NCBI GenBank assembly: GCA_035771165.1
Contig: JAWNZC010000351.1
Coordinates: 7,881,501 to 7,945,500, forward strand
Source of the DNA: Paragorgia papillata
Lineage: Eukaryota; Cnidaria; Anthozoa; Scleralcyonacea; Coralliidae
Length of the DNA stretch: 64,000 nt
Direction of reading: 5' to 3'
A program made the position numbers and the translations under genes. Of the stretch, positions 16,454 through 29,100 are shown one piece after another. The first letter of the stretch is position 1, and the number at the start of each line of letters is the position of its first letter. The notes under the pieces were generated by a model, which did no database searches, was not told the DNA's origin, and saw only the letters and a list, made by a program, of their open reading frames with translations.

Positions 16454-18475
16454 TTAAAATCCTGTCTTGAACTTGGTTTAATTAAGCGGGTTTATAGCCT
16501 TGAGGTAGATCAACCAAAGGTTGAGACAGAATTTAGTGATCTCTTTGCAGGTCTGGAGGAGATTAAAGGCGTACAGCACCAAATCAAGGTCAATGTCGAG
16601 GCGAAACCTGTTGTCCACCCACCTCGCAGAGTTCCGGTTGCTTTGCGCAAGCCACTTGAAGAAGAGTTACGACGAATGGAGAAGTTGGGTGTTATTGAAA
16701 AAACAAAAGAACCAACTGCGTGGGTACACAGCCTTGTGATTGTCAGAAAGAAAAACAATAAGATTAGAGTATGCATGGATCCTAGTGACTTAAATCAAGT
16801 TGTCATGCGTGAACAGTTTCCAATGCAGACAGTGGAAGATGTCATCAGTAGAATGCCTAATGCAAAGATTTTCAGTGTTCTTGATGCCAACCATGGTTTT
16901 TGGCAGGTTAAATTAGCCAAAGAAAGCAGCAAGTTAGCCACCTTCAATACTCCTTTTGGCAGGTATAGTTATAAACGTTTACCATTTGGAATAGCTTCAG
17001 CCCCCGAGGTTTTCCAGAGTGTTATGTCCAATTTGTTTCAAGACATAGAAGGGATTGAAGTCATCGTGGATGACCTGGTAGTGTGGGGAGAGAACGTTGA
17101 GCAGCATGACGAGAGACTTCGATCGGTTTTGGAACGTTGTCGTGAGAAAAATCTCAAGTTGAATGAAGAAAAGTGCCGGTTTCGGGTCTCCGAAGTGAGT
17201 TATGTGGGTCATGTGTTGAGTTCAGATGGACTGAAACCAGATCCTCAGAAAGTTAAAGCAATCAGGGAAATGCCTTGTCCTACTAATCGCGAAGAATTGA
17301 AAAGATTTTTGGGCATTGTCACTTACGTGTCCAAGTTCATTCCAAATATGTCGCAGATAAGTGCTCCATTACGGCAGTTGCTCGAGAAAGATGTTGAATG
17401 GTCCTGGGATCAAGCACAAGAACAAGCCTTTACACACTTGAAAACAGCAATTACTGATGCACCAGTCTTGAAGTTTTTCAATCAGGAAGAACCTGTGTGT
17501 TTGTCTGTCGATGCTAGCTCGAAAGGTATGGGTGCAGTGATTCTACAGAATGATCGTCCAGTGGCTTATGCTTCAAAGTCGTTGACGAAGTGCCAACAAA
17601 ACTATTCACAAATTGAGAAGGAAATGTTGGCAATAGTTTTTGGTTGTGAACATTTCCATCAGTATTTGTATGGGCAAAGAGAAGTGACTGTTGAATCTGA
17701 CCATAAACCGTTAGAAGCAATATTAAAGAAATCTATCCATCAAGCACCTCTTCGATTGCAGAAAATGATACTTCGAGTTAAACCTTATGCAGTCAAAGTG
17801 AAATATACACCTGGTAGCCAACTTTTCATTGCCGATGCACTTTCTAGAGCAGTCCTACCTGTGCAGACAAGCGAACAACAGGATGAGTTTGAAGTAAATA
17901 TTTTGGAATCAGGCCAGGTCTCGGAGACTATGTTTGTCAAACTGTCAGAAGAAACCAAGAAAGATCCAGAGCTTCAGGAGCTGCATAGAGTTGTTATGGA
18001 TGGTTGGCCACAGACGATAGCTGAAACGCCTATAGAAACTAGATCGTATTGGACCTATAGGGATGAAATAAGCTGTTATGATGGCCTGATGTTCAAAGGT
18101 GATCGTATAATCGTTCCTCATATTCTTCGACCAGAAATTTTGAATCGCATACATGCAGCCCATTTGGGAATGGAAAAATGCAAAGCACGAGCTAGGAATG
18201 CAGTATTCTGGCCTGGTATAAATACTTCGATTAGTGAGATGGTTTCAGCATGCAGCACTTGTCTAAAACACCAGAGAAGTAATCAAAGAGAGCCTTTAAT
18301 ACCACAAGAAGTCCCAGGAAGACCGTGGGCAACCGTTGCTGCGGACATTTTTTACTACAAAGGAAGAGATTATTTGCTAGTCGTTGATTATTTTTCGAAG
18401 TACCCCGAAGTAGCTCGACTTAACCACAAGAATAGTGAAGCTGTCATTTTAGCAATGAAGGTTCATGTTTGCGCG
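16454..18475 (+). pseudogene. Ty3 reverse transcriptase, RNase H, integrase N-terminus
   Basis: The reverse transcriptase carries 'FSVLDANHGFWQVKL', 'LPFGIASAPEVFQ' and the catalytic 'VIVDDLVVWG' (IVDD instead of the common YVDD). RNase H has 'DASSKGMGAVILQ' and 'SDHKPLEAI'. The integrase zinc domain H-x3-H...C-x2-C covers 'HAAHLGMEKCKARARN' to 'CSTCLKHQ', and the first catalytic Asp lies in 'VAADIFYYKGRDYLL'. The frame is broken near 18470. The long intact stretch suggests a fairly recent death. Confidence 0.9.
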
Positions 18476-19235
18476 TCATGGTATTCCAGAGAAGATTATT
18501 GCTAATAATATGCCATTTAACAGCCTTAGAGTAAAGGAATTTGCTAGAGAATGGGAGGTGGATGTGGTAACATCCAGCCCACATTACCCGCGGTCAAATG
18601 GACTCGTGGAGAGAAACGTGCAGACCATAAAACGACTGTTAAAGAAAGCTGATGATTCCAAACAAGATGCATTTCTCGCTTTACTAGAGTTTCGCAATTC
18701 CCCTATCAGTGGTATGGAACAATCTCCCGCAGAACTATTGATGAGCCGGAAGCTGAGAACCAAATTGCCAACTCCGAAGCATCTCCTTAAGCCTAAGCCT
18801 CAGCCAGTCAATGACGTTTGTCAGAGATTGCGGTTACGCCAGCAACGTCCAAAAGCACACTACGACCGTGGTACGAAGTTATTACCGCCTCTTTGTCCAA
18901 ACGAGTCAGTGAGAATCCGACAGGGACGTGAATGGAATCCTGCAGTGGTCATTGATCAACATCAAGCTCCTCGTTCTTATGTCATTGCCACTCCAGATGG
19001 AACGCAGTTACGTCGAAATCGCATTCATCTTTTGCCAACGAAAGAACCACCGATTGTTATAAGCCCACCCATGGAGCCTGATAGTGTAGAGTATCGCTCG
19101 CCTCAACCACCACCACCTGAGGTTATAGCAGAAGAAGTACAAACGAGTCGACCGGTGGTGCAGACAAATCAGCCTCTTAGAAGAAGTACGCGGATTCGTC
19201 ATGCGCCGTCACGTTTAATTGAGACTATGGGTTAG
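18466..19235 (+). pseudogene. Ty3 integrase C-terminal part
   Basis: Continues the integrase in another frame. The second catalytic Asp block reads 'IIANNMPFNS', where the family has an SDNG-type block: Asp is replaced by Asn and residues are lost. The catalytic Glu remains in 'NGLVERNVQ'. A Pro-rich tail follows, with no chromodomain. The enzyme could not be active. Confidence 0.85.
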
Positions 19236-19333
19236 AACTGATGACAATCTTACATTATTTACATTTGATAACAATCTTACAGTATTTACAGTTTAATTAG
19301 GATTTAGTTTTAAAGAAAAGAAAAAAAGAGAGA

Positions 19334-19457
19334 TGTATGCGGTGGCGTGAGACTATATGTAAATTAGTAGTTGATTATTTTATATGTTAATCAGTAGTTA
19401 GGATATATAAATAGGCTTGTATTCAACATGGTCGTCTAATAAACGTGAGTTATTACA
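19334..19457 (+). repeat. Solo-visible 3' LTR of the Ty3 element
   Basis: Starts TGTATGCGG directly after a purine-rich tract (19310-19333) and ends TTATTACA. It holds a TATA-like GATATATAAATAGG and AATAAA. At about 124 bp it is short for an LTR. No 5' partner is found, so the limits are approximate. Confidence 0.6.
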
Positions 19458-19760
19458 CAGAGAAGGTTATATATCTTTGCTATTATCAAACCAAACTTAA
19501 CTCGAAGGAAGCGTGTGCATGCATGTGTTTCTCTCACAACGCCAAACATGTAGAATTTTCAAGTGATTATGTTTGATAATAGCAAAGATATATAACTTTC
19601 TCTGATAACTCATGATCATTATTCACATGTGACGTCAAGTTGTTTAATTTGCATATCAAACAAACTGAAATATCTCAACAACGAAGCAAGGAAACGAAAA
19701 ACTGCAAAATATGTTACTCTATCATTTTTAGTGTTCTTTCAAATAAGACAAACTTAATTT
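19458..19760. mobile_element. MITE fragment next to the LTR
   Basis: Contains an inverted pair AGAGAAGGTTATATATCTTT / AAAGATATATAACTTTCTCT and an AAACTTAATTTTCGTTTCAT end related to 14787-15268. Its left part appears to be lost to the Ty3 insertion. Confidence 0.55.
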
Positions 19761-19765
19761 TCGTT

Positions 19766-21695
19766 TCATGTACACTTCAAAGATAGAAAATTTATTGATG
19801 GATGTAACAAAGAGACGACTGAAGTCAGGAGTTTAACTCGGCAGTTGAAGTATTTAGGGCAGAGCAACAAATAATGTTTAATAGTCTCATGCGCAGCTCC
19901 ACAAGAGCAAAAAGCGTATGGAAGAATGTTACGTTGGTAAAGATAAAAGTTTAATGCGCAAAAGCCTAATCTCATACGAGTTAACAGAATGAGCGGGTAT
20001 CTGATACCTATATGTTATAATCATTTAGGAGGTGACGGGCGGACTTGGTTACGAAGGCAATTCTTAAAGCTTTCTAAAGGCAATAACCTGATTTGTTCAG
20101 GTAGCTCATTCCATAACTTTATTGTTGATGGTAAAAAGCTATTTTTATATCTATTATAATCCTGCACATTAAAAGTTGCAAATCTGCAGGATTTCTTAAA
20201 TTGTGAGTCAGTCTATATTACCAGTATTTGTTGGTACCTGCAGGTTACATAAGTAGTTAGGCGCGTGGCCATGAAACATTTTGTAGAAAAGACACAGTTG
20301 ATGCATTTTTCGTCTATCCCACATAGATGTTCTTTGTTGAGAAGTGCCTTTCATTGCACCAGTTACAATTATAGCACTTCTGTATTGTACATTTTCGATT
20401 GCGTCAGACTCTCTCATCGTACAATTACACCAGACGGTGTCAGGATATTCAAGAATGGGTCTAATATATGATAAATAATTTTTTTCTAGAGTAGTTCTGT
20501 CAAGCCTGTACTTCAAGCTCTGCAGAATATTTACATATGAGCAAACCAAGTCAGTGAAGAAGTTAAAGTAATCCCAAGATGTTTATGCATTTCAACATTT
20601 TGCACTTGTTTACCGAAACATAAGGGAGGGTGTGAGAGTTTAGACCATTTGGTTGGGAAAATAATTGATTTCGTTTTTCCTGGATTAAAATCAACGATCC
20701 ATGACTGGGCAACATTTTTCAATTAATTGCAAGTCTTTATTTAGTTTTAAAGAAGAGAATGAAGGATAATCAACAACGTCCATGATGGAGGTATCATCAG
20801 CAAATAACCGCGTATCAGATACAACCTCATTGGTTATATAATTTATATAAACTAAAAACAGAATAGACCCGAGGATTGAACCCTGAGGAACTCCTGCATT
20901 TACATTTTGCCATTGTGAAAATTTACTTGAAATCACTGTTCGTTGTTGGCGATCCGACAAATAACTTCCAAATCATTTTAGTAAGGTGCCCGAAATCCCA
21001 TTCTGCTCCAGTTTAAAAAGCAATCCTTTGTGCCAAACTTTATCAAATGCTTTTGAGATGTCAAGAAAGACCGCTCTGATCTCTTGACCATTCTCAAACG
21101 CTGATAGTATTTTATTTATTAGGAAAGTTAATTAATTTACTGTGGAATCACCTGGTATGAACCCTGATTGTGAATGAGAGAGGAGATTGTTCCGCAGAAG
21201 GAAGTTAAAGAAGTGCTTATAAGCACCATTTCTAAAGATATATTGAATATAAGGGACACTTACACTTTTGGCCATCATTCTTAAAACTTCGTTACTAATA
21301 TGAACGTCTCCGGAAGCCTTATCCGTATCTAAATTAGCCAAGATTTCCTCAACTTCCTCATACGTACCGCGAACATCCATTAAGCGTTTGTCAGTCCGAT
21401 AGGTGAGTTTGGGAACTGTCACATTAGAATCATCCATTTTACTTTGCGAGACAAAATAATCATTTAAAAGATCAGCCTTCTCTTTATCATCAGTATAAAC
21501 CTTGCCGTGATCGATTAACGGAGGTATATTTCTATTAATTTTATTTTTATATAAGGATTTCACAAGATTCCACCATTTTTTTGGGTGAAGCTTAGAATCG
21601 CTTGATTTTGTGGAAATAATTTTAAAATATTTCATTTTTTCCTCCTTAATTACTTTGACTATATGATTTCTCAATGTTCTAAATACACTTCCCAT
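19766..21695 (-). pseudogene. Non-LTR retrotransposon (LINE), decayed
   Basis: Minus-strand pieces in shifting frames give the order of a LINE reverse transcriptase. Found in order are 'DKASGDVHISNEVLRMM', 'SQSGFIPGDSTVN', 'AGVPQGSILGSILFLVYIN', the catalytic 'LFADDTSIMDV', 'FNPGKTKSIIF', and the C-terminal 'CSCGAAHETIKHYLLLC' finger. The type is close to jockey/CR1-like elements of invertebrates; the exact clade is not determined. ORF1 and the endonuclease are absent (5' truncation near 21700). Several frameshifts and stops are present. Confidence 0.85.
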
Positions 21696-21699
21696 AACT

Positions 21700-22482
21700 C
21701 ACCACATCGGTTTCTTTTATATTTTTTAAATAATCTGTTACGTCTACGAGTTAGGGTTCGAATATGTCCTGTTATATGCCTGCTATATATATATATACAC
21801 CCAAGGTTTGTGGTTCTGTCTCACTACAACTGTTTTGTTTGGTATAAAAGTGCTACATAAATCGTAAAGTTTTGTGGTAAAACAATTCAGTTGCTTTGTG
21901 TATGTTATTTGGTGTTAAAAGCAAATCCCAATCAATTGCGTCAGAGAAACCTTGGACGTCGGCATTTTGCCAGCGCCTTCACCTTGGCAATGATCACATT
22001 TAGACAATGGTTCTAAGACACTGGTTTTAACAAAAAACAGTAGACAGTATTTTATAATTAAGAACTGTGCATTTTGAAAAATGGGATACCTGGCATCATT
22101 TAAAAATAACTAACACGATACTTATCTAAACTATGTAAAAAATTTAAAGAAAGAAATCGTGCTCGACATTCGACAAGAATTCTGCATGAGAATGAATCAA
22201 TATGTACTTTTTTTTACTTACAGTATATGCCTTTGGGTGGCCTCACTCCAAAATTTATTAAAGCGAAGTACTATTGGTAAGCAGTTTTTACATTTTTGAC
22301 TCGAACGATTGCCGCAGAAGTGACTAAAAATTTAGTAAGAATTTAGTAATTTCTTTTTAAAGTTTCACATTAGATACATCATTTTTTAAGATGATCATCA
22401 AGCGCTTAATCAAGTTCGGTAAATGTAAAAGGAGGAATGACATTGCGGGATTGCATATGGTCTACCTGAAAGAAAACTGAGC
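21700..22482. other. No gene seen
   Basis: A/T-rich sequence between the LINE and the dermatopontin exon. A third dermatopontin exon was looked for here on the minus strand and not found. Confidence 0.5.
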
Positions 22483-22664
22483 TTAGTACCAACCTGTTAT
22501 CACCCCATGTGGACACTGGTATGTGATCGGTTGATCATACCAATTAAGCCAACCACTCCAGGAGCAAGAACTGGAAACGCGACTATCGCTTCTGCAGTAG
22601 ATCGCCCAAGTACGGTCTTCATGGTAATTGCTATGAATGCTTCGTATACGGGAAATAGCTTTTC
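22483..22664 (-). CDS. Dermatopontin-like gene, exon 2
   Basis: The exon starts after a TATATAG acceptor at 22665-22666. It reads '(G)KAISRIRSIHSNYHEDRTW' and continues with 'AIYC' and 'WYDQPITYQCPHGVITGW'. These match the EDRxW-xxxC and FxCPxG repeats of dermatopontin, a small secreted extracellular-matrix protein. It begins with 2 nt of a split codon, fitting exon 1, which ends with 1 nt. The gene may stop here at TAA 22483-22485, giving about 126 residues in total. Alternatively it may splice from 22490 (donor GTACTAAG) to an exon not found. The family usually has another half-repeat. Confidence 0.75.
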
Positions 22665-22690
22665 CTATATAATCAAGACCAAGGAAAACA

Positions 22691-22921
22691 ACAATCGAAA
22701 TATAGTAAAGTTAGATATACTGCCAAAACAGAGAACGTAGGAGTCTAACGTTTCGAGCGAAGGCGCTTCGCCACGTTTCTCTCTGACGAAGGGCCTTCGC
22801 TCGAAACGTTAGACTCCTACGTTCTCTGTTTCGGCAAAAACACTGTAAGTTCAAAGTTAATTTTGTGAATAGTTTAATATTAATTATAATATTAATCTAA
22901 CCTTACTATATTTCGATTGTT
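22691..22921. mobile_element. Nested foldback in dermatopontin intron
   Basis: Outer 29-bp inverted ends (ACAATCGAAATATAGTAA and complement) enclose an inner palindrome (22721-22836) built on CTAACGTTTCGAGCGAAGG. Non-coding. Confidence 0.7.
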
Positions 22922-22991
22922 CAAAGTTTCAACACTGCCTACGCGGCACGCTACTTTTATTTCACCAAGGAAAACAGGTTGCGTCTTAATT

Positions 22992-23222
22992 AAGCCCTTA
23001 TCAAACGAGAACGCAAGTCATCGCAAGCTAGTTGGCAGTCAGAATTTCTGTGGCGGTCGTTCGAACACCCAAATTAACAAAATAAAGGTTTCATGAGTGT
23101 TTTAAACAAGTTTTAACTTTGTCACAGTACACGATATTTTCGGGAAACTATTCAGAGCGGCTGGCTGAGCTAGCGTGACTGCCAACTTGCGATGACTTGC
23201 GTTCTCGTTTGATTAGGGCTTT
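22992..23222. mobile_element. Foldback MITE in dermatopontin intron
   Basis: 231 bp with ~50-bp inverted arms containing AACGAGAACGCAAGTCATCG and its complement. No target duplication was fixed. Confidence 0.7.
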
Positions 23223-23998
23223 ACTATGTAAACACGGTTGTGACGTCACGGCAAATTACTTAGTCTTATTTCTAGTAAAGCACATAAACTTTCGAATTTT
23301 CCCAACTCACTCTCGTGTTTTATAAACACGGGCGGGCCGGGCGGCCATTTTCAATATTCTTACTTACAATATTCAATACACAATTTCTTCAATATAGAAC
23401 TAGTATATCAAGAAGACAAGACAGGCAACTTTGTACAACAGTAGTCCGTTATTCAATACGTTTCGACCATTTGGCCTTCATCACGACATCAGTTATATTT
23501 AGTACATATTAATTAAAGGCGTTGCCTGCCTTATAAAAAATAATACCTAATACCTATTATAGAATAATATAGAATAATCATAATGATTAACGACTAACTG
23601 AATAGTAGACTGACAAACAGACTTCCTACCATTGGTTAGGAATATAGTGCATATTTATAGTGAATTTGTGGGTTGGGTTTTTTTGTTTTAATTCGTTCCT
23701 TTTATTTAGACCATGTTGGTATAGTGTCCAATTAATATGCCTCTCTGGTTAATAATTTTTTGTCCGTTTGATTTCTATCCTTTATTCTTTCAATATATTT
23801 ATAAAAATCAATAATAATTTATGAGGAACACACAAGGAAAATCCATATTTAATGAGTGTCTTGACATGTCGATGTGATACAAAGAATCCTCTTGATTTAC
23901 ATAAACATTAGCCTTAATTTTCACGGATTAGACAACGTTCATATTTTTCATAAAGTACTTCGTCAATGAACTTATGCACATATCAATGTTAAGCGGCA

Positions 23999-24026
23999 GG
24001 GAGGGAGGGAGGGGGGGGGGGGGGGG
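23999..24026. repeat. GGGA/poly-G run
   Basis: Short GGGA tandem followed by a run of about 17 G. A likely site of length error in sequencing. Confidence 0.8.
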
Positions 24027-24195
24027 ACGCTGGGCATACCCATGCGGGGATTTGATTTAAAATTATTATTTTTTGTCAAATATCCTACCCTTGGGACTTA
24101 TTATTCAAAAGTCAAATGAGATCAAACTGCCCTCTACTGCAAAAAAGGTGGTGATTAAATGATTACAACACAATTTAATAACAAAATATATCATA

Positions 24196-24414
24196 TGAAG
24201 TTTGTATTTTGGAGCGCCGCCATTAAATTGGTCGTGTTTGAGAAGAATGAGTTCAGGAGAGCTTATGACGTCATAGACTCAACAAAAACAAAAGATCATT
24301 GTTGTCAACAAAAGGGTCATTGTTGTTATTGAGTCTATGACGTCATAAGCTTCCTCGACTCATTCTTCTCAAGTTCGGCCACTTTAATGGCGACGCTCTA
24401 AAATACAAACTTCA
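24196..24414. mobile_element. Foldback MITE in dermatopontin intron
   Basis: About 219 bp. Ends TGAAGTTTGTATTTTGGAGC and near-complement. The centre contains inverted GAGTCTATGACGTCATAAGC. Confidence 0.7.
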
Positions 24415-25358
24415 CACGTAAAATATCACCTTTTCTTCAACGAATTTTGAAATGAAACTTTGCACGATTACTAACTACCATAACATCTTCAGAATTATGC
24501 AAAAAAATTGCCAACAATACTTTCACAGATAACCAAAACAAGATTTAATCAGCAATCTCAGGTAATAGGAAATACTTCAATTATAGATAAACCAAGTTGT
24601 TTCACTTGATGTAAAAAGGAGATGCGATCTTTGTATATAATAGTTATTTAATTAATAGAATGAATCATCGATTTATCAGTTTTGCTGTGGCAAAAAAAGT
24701 TATAAGATTATGCCGGGAAAGGGTAAGTTGTGCCTTGTTTTGTGCACCAAATGTAATTTGCTGTATGCCGGTTCGGTTCCACTCCCACTCAATTCAATTA
24801 AGGTAAGATTTCGTAATCATAAATCCGCTAAATTCATTTCAATCAATCTTTAGTGGATTTAAAAGAGTCCAGACCATGCATGTATGTCTCAATTGACTAT
24901 GATATAACCGATGTCAGAATGAATACATGGACTGGTATACAAAGTTGCCTGTCTCATCTTCTTGTTTTTCAAAATTGCTACCTCCTTATGTTTTTACCTT
25001 TGTTTGTCTGTTTGTTTATCTGTTTGTCTGTGAGTCTGTCTGTCACCAGAATATCTCACCAAATACTCGACAGATTTTCGTGAAAGTTTGTGGAAATATT
25101 GATCATAGATCAAGAACCAAACCTTTCAATTGTGGTTGAAATTTGGATGAGAAATTAATATAAAATCGGACCACAAGATCCTCCGTGTAGAGAAAATGCT
25201 TGATTGCTCATTCTTTTTTATGCAAATGTTTTTGCATAATTTTGGCGGTACGAGCGCAATCAAGCATTTTATTCATTCACACATGTGCGTTAAGCCTTGA
25301 GTGAGCCATCCTGCATGGTAAGCGGGAGACCCGTTATATGCATTCTCTGACTGCCCTC

Positions 25359-25359
<1 letters not shown>

Positions 25360-25390
<31 letters not shown>
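25360..25390. repeat. (TTG)n microsatellite at exon-1 donor
   Basis: About ten TTG units, immediately downstream (in transcript sense) of the exon 1 donor at 25399. Confidence 0.9.
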
Positions 25391-25399
25391 ATTACTAAC

Positions 25400-25598
25400 C
25401 TCGGGGACAAGCAAAAGCAAAAGTTGCATCCCATCCAGTCCATGATGCAAGTCGGGGACTAATATAGGGTCTTCTGGGTACACCTCGTTTACTTATTAAT
25501 TCGCGCGAGTAGCTGTTAACAGTTACCAACTGAGTAATCAGTAAACTGAACAGAAAGACTTTTGCTGCGAACGGCATGGAGCCAAAAAACTGCGACAT
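25400..25598 (-). CDS. Dermatopontin-like gene, exon 1 with signal peptide
   Basis: 66 codons plus 1 nt. The Met at 25598 (or the second Met 7 residues on) is followed by a hydrophobic signal sequence 'FLFSLLITQLV' and then 'ASWTGWDATFAFACPR', the first Trp-rich/CPxG half-repeat of dermatopontin. The donor is G|GTTAGT at 25398-25399. The split Gly codon is completed by exon 2 across a 2.7 kb intron. The domain order and the phase match together make the join secure. The product would be secreted to the mesoglea/extracellular matrix. Confidence 0.8.
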
Positions 25599-25699
25599 GG
25601 TTCTTCCAATTAGCTAAATATAAAAAAGAAAGCATTATTAAAGACTTATTAACCGAGTGCGAGGTCTGTACGGTAAGGTATTTTGCCTGAGATTTTGGC

Positions 25700-26289
25700 C
25701 TTCTTGTTTACACCAATCCGGCTTTTATTTTTCGTGTTTTTAGAAAAACAGCTTTAAAGAAAACCAGCAGTAACCCACCGGGCACACACGACGTAATTTC
25801 GACGTCGAATTCCGGTGGATTTTCCGTCACGACGTCGGTCGACTTCATTTAACGTCGGTCGACATCGTATAACGCCGCCCAGTTCTACAACGTCGTTAAC
25901 TACACGTGTAACGGCGAAACCTGTTAGTTGAGTTTGACTTAAATTATGCGACAAACCCTTTTAGAACTCTAAAGCTTTTGGATGTCGAAAAACATACTTT
26001 AAGTATATATTCACTGATACGACGTAAATGATTTGTGGTTTCTGCTAGATACTGAACTTTAGATTGTCGTCGTCGTCCTATACAGTGCTTAAACTCCCTA
26101 AATTATCAGATTTACACTGCAATCCTTGTCTGTCTGAATTTCAACGTTAATATATAATCCAGATATATGTAGAAATATAAGATCAGTTTAATAACTATGG
26201 TAAAATGGTTCACATGGTCCAGATGAATGTAAAATCAATTGCACTGAGTTAGATTATACCGGTCAGTTATATAATGGATTGACCTAAAA
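25700..26289. other. No gene seen
   Basis: Upstream of the dermatopontin gene. 25790-25900 is rich in CGACGT/ACGTCG words in both orientations, a decayed foldback. Nothing else is recognised. Confidence 0.45.
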
Positions 26290-28747
26290 TGCAAAGCTTT
26301 ACTTACCTAGAGACACTGACCAGAAAGCTGAGATCAATCCTTTGTCGAGATCAATTCTTTCTTCTAGAATTGAAAATGAGTGTCGTCTTTTTATAATAAC
26401 TGCACGTCAGCTAATGACGGAGTCATGCATTCTTTAATTAAGAATGAATCTTAAAAAATCATGTCAAAATACATATTGATTGTAGCAGGCACTGACTTCC
26501 TTTAGCAAGAAACTGCCAGAATTACGCCAGATTTATCAGTATAGGTAAGTGAATGCATTAATGGTCTCTCAACTGACGTCTATCCAATTTACTGTTTGAT
26601 GGGAATGGAATACTAAGTGATCTTTTAACGTTAGTATGATTTGTCATTTTCAAGTTTGTTATGTGAACTATGGTTTATATAGTTATCTAATAGACTATAC
26701 GTTTGGAGACTCTTTACACCAGTACTGGGTAAATTCGGAACCGTTTAATTGAAAACTAATTTTGGAACTGTTTGAGACAAAATATTGCATGAAGTATATA
26801 TACATGTAAATGGGTATAGCGAATCGAAACCGTGCAAATAGCCGTTTAAAGTGTTGCATTGATATACAAACTTGTTGCTATATACTGCATGGTAGCTAAA
26901 ATGGGTACAGCCGTTCAAAGGAAAACAGTGTTATCAGACAAAATCTATTTAAAATCAAAATCTTTTTTTCAGAATGTCAGGAAGATATCATGTTTAACCC
27001 TTTATATTGGCCATGTTTCCGGGAGCTCTCCCCTTGACGAGTAAAATCGTCTGGCGTTAGCCAAAGTATAACCAGACACTTGATCATGAACTGGCTTAAG
27101 TCCACGCACCCTTTGTTCGGTGTTTGAATAAAAAATTATTCCACGAAAAAATACTAGAAATAAACCAGTAGAAATAAAAATCTTTGTTGTTTTCATATAA
27201 TTTGAGATATAAGAATTCAAATGAAACATAACACTTTTAAAGTATACTACAACCCTGGACAAAAGTGCTTGCGACACTTTGCGAAAATCGGCAAAATCGG
27301 CAAACTGGCCCAACAATTTTGTCCAGGATTGTAGCTTAAGTCTATGGGATTCTAAAAGCATTACAAGAACTGAGTGGGAAAATTTGCAAAAATATATATA
27401 GATGGCTCATTAACTTTGTCGACCAGTCAGTAAATACTTCACTACAATCACGCCTGCATGCAAAGGGGCCTCAGTTTTTAGTGCCACTTTGTCAGTTTAA
27501 TGTCAGTGAAAATACATAAGTGGCATGCAGTTGAGCCGCATTTTACTCGACATTAACAAATACAACACTTATACTGACCTTGGCTCACGAAATCTAGCTG
27601 TTTACCCCACTCCAGAACAAAGAAAATCTTTATAGTTAAATTAATAGTCTATGCCAAACATTTCTATCGATACGTGGCGAAACCGGAATGTATTTGACTG
27701 TCGTACTAGTCATTGTTAGGGGATTTTAACGGCTGTGATGTCAGTAATTACTTCCTAGCTCTGGTTCAGCTGATAATAAACTGACAAAGTGGCACTAAAA
27801 ACCAAAATTAAAAAGCCCAAATCGCACGACCTCGGCGTTTGCGTTTACACGATACCAGACGAATTTGACATCGTGTATATGACCGTGCAAATTTTGGTAC
27901 GGTCAGGACGGACTCCATGACCATGCATTACCGTATCAAAACATACAGGGCCGGTCACTTGCATGTTATAAGTATACAACGCATTTTGTACAAATTAAAC
28001 CTGTGAGATTTTTGGCTGCCGCGGTAGGTTGGTGGCCCTTCTTTGCTTTTCGCGGACCTTTTGAATTGCATAAAGAGTCACGATCATAATAAATCTTGAG
28101 AAATAACAATGCAACTGCATTTATAGACTTTTTCGTTATGGGCGAAAACAGATTAAGTTTGGCTAGCCATGCAGGAGACGCACTTATCTGCGTGTAACGT
28201 GTTTAGTAGAGGAAGCTAGTATAACTGTGTCTATGTCTGTCAACTGTATATTTCCTCTGACGTTTAAACGTACTAAAAACCCTCACAAGTAATAGTAAAT
28301 TAAGTTGTAACCAATTTTTCCAGTTTGTAGCCATGCATCTATGCGATATGAAAGAACTTTACTATACTGATGTCAAGCTTTAGAAAATTGATTTTCATGG
28401 CTGCATGTGAAACGGTATTTCCAGCTATACTTGAGAACAGTTTTACAACAAAAGACGCGGTTTTACAATAAGATAATTACTCCAACAGAAGTAAATGCTA
28501 TTTTTTTTGTTCAAGTATTCTTGGTTTGCACTTGACGTCATGGCGGCCATGTTGGAGGAACTTTAACAAAATAATCTCATTAGCAGCTATTGTATTTGGA
28601 GTATGTTTCCTCCAACATTTTCCTCCGTATCTTTGTCTACTAATAAATCTCAAGGGATTGATTGCAAACCATCAATATTTATAGCATAGGCCTGCGCTAA
28701 ACGTCGCACAATGAGCGAATTTAATTCAGACGAATTTAATTCGAATT
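26290..28747. repeat. Local duplication, copy 1
   Basis: Non-coding block repeated at 28907-32290 and, for its right half, at 32299-33464. Shared landmarks include ACTGACGTCTATCCA, TTGACGAGTAAAATCGTCTG, and CCGTATCAAAACATACAGGG (three copies near 27932, 31966 and 32752). Confidence 0.85.
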
Positions 28748-29100
28748 AAAGCCTGGTTTCCATATATAGCCGTTAGAAGGGGCGACATTCAAATTTGATA
28801 GCTATGCGTGCAGGCAGGCTCTATTTCACCTCCGGCTATTACCCAAGAGGCAAGAGCCGGCTCGCTGGCTAATGCGACGTAAATGCGACGTCGAGTTAAA
28901 CTGACCAGAAAGAAAGCTGAGATCAATCCTTTCGGTTGGATCAATTCTGAAAATGAGTGTCGTCTTTTTATAATACCACTGCACGTCAGCTAATGACGGA
29001 GTCATTCTTTAATTAAGAATGAATCTTAAAAAATCATGTCAAAATACATATGACTTCCTTTAGCAAGAAACTGCCAGAATTACGCCAGATTTATCAGTAC

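Larger units (their letters stand above)
15570..19457 (+). mobile_element. Ty3/gypsy LTR retrotransposon, 5'-truncated and dead
   Basis: Order gag (partial) - zinc knuckle - protease - reverse transcriptase - RNase H - integrase - 3' LTR, the Ty3/gypsy order. The 5' LTR, primer site and gag start are missing. At least three inactivating changes are visible: a frameshift between the Cys clusters near 15985-16000, a TGA at 16451-16453, and a frameshift near 18470. A polypurine tract precedes the 3' LTR. It sits next to a truncated copy of a MITE family, as if it inserted in it. Confidence 0.9.
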
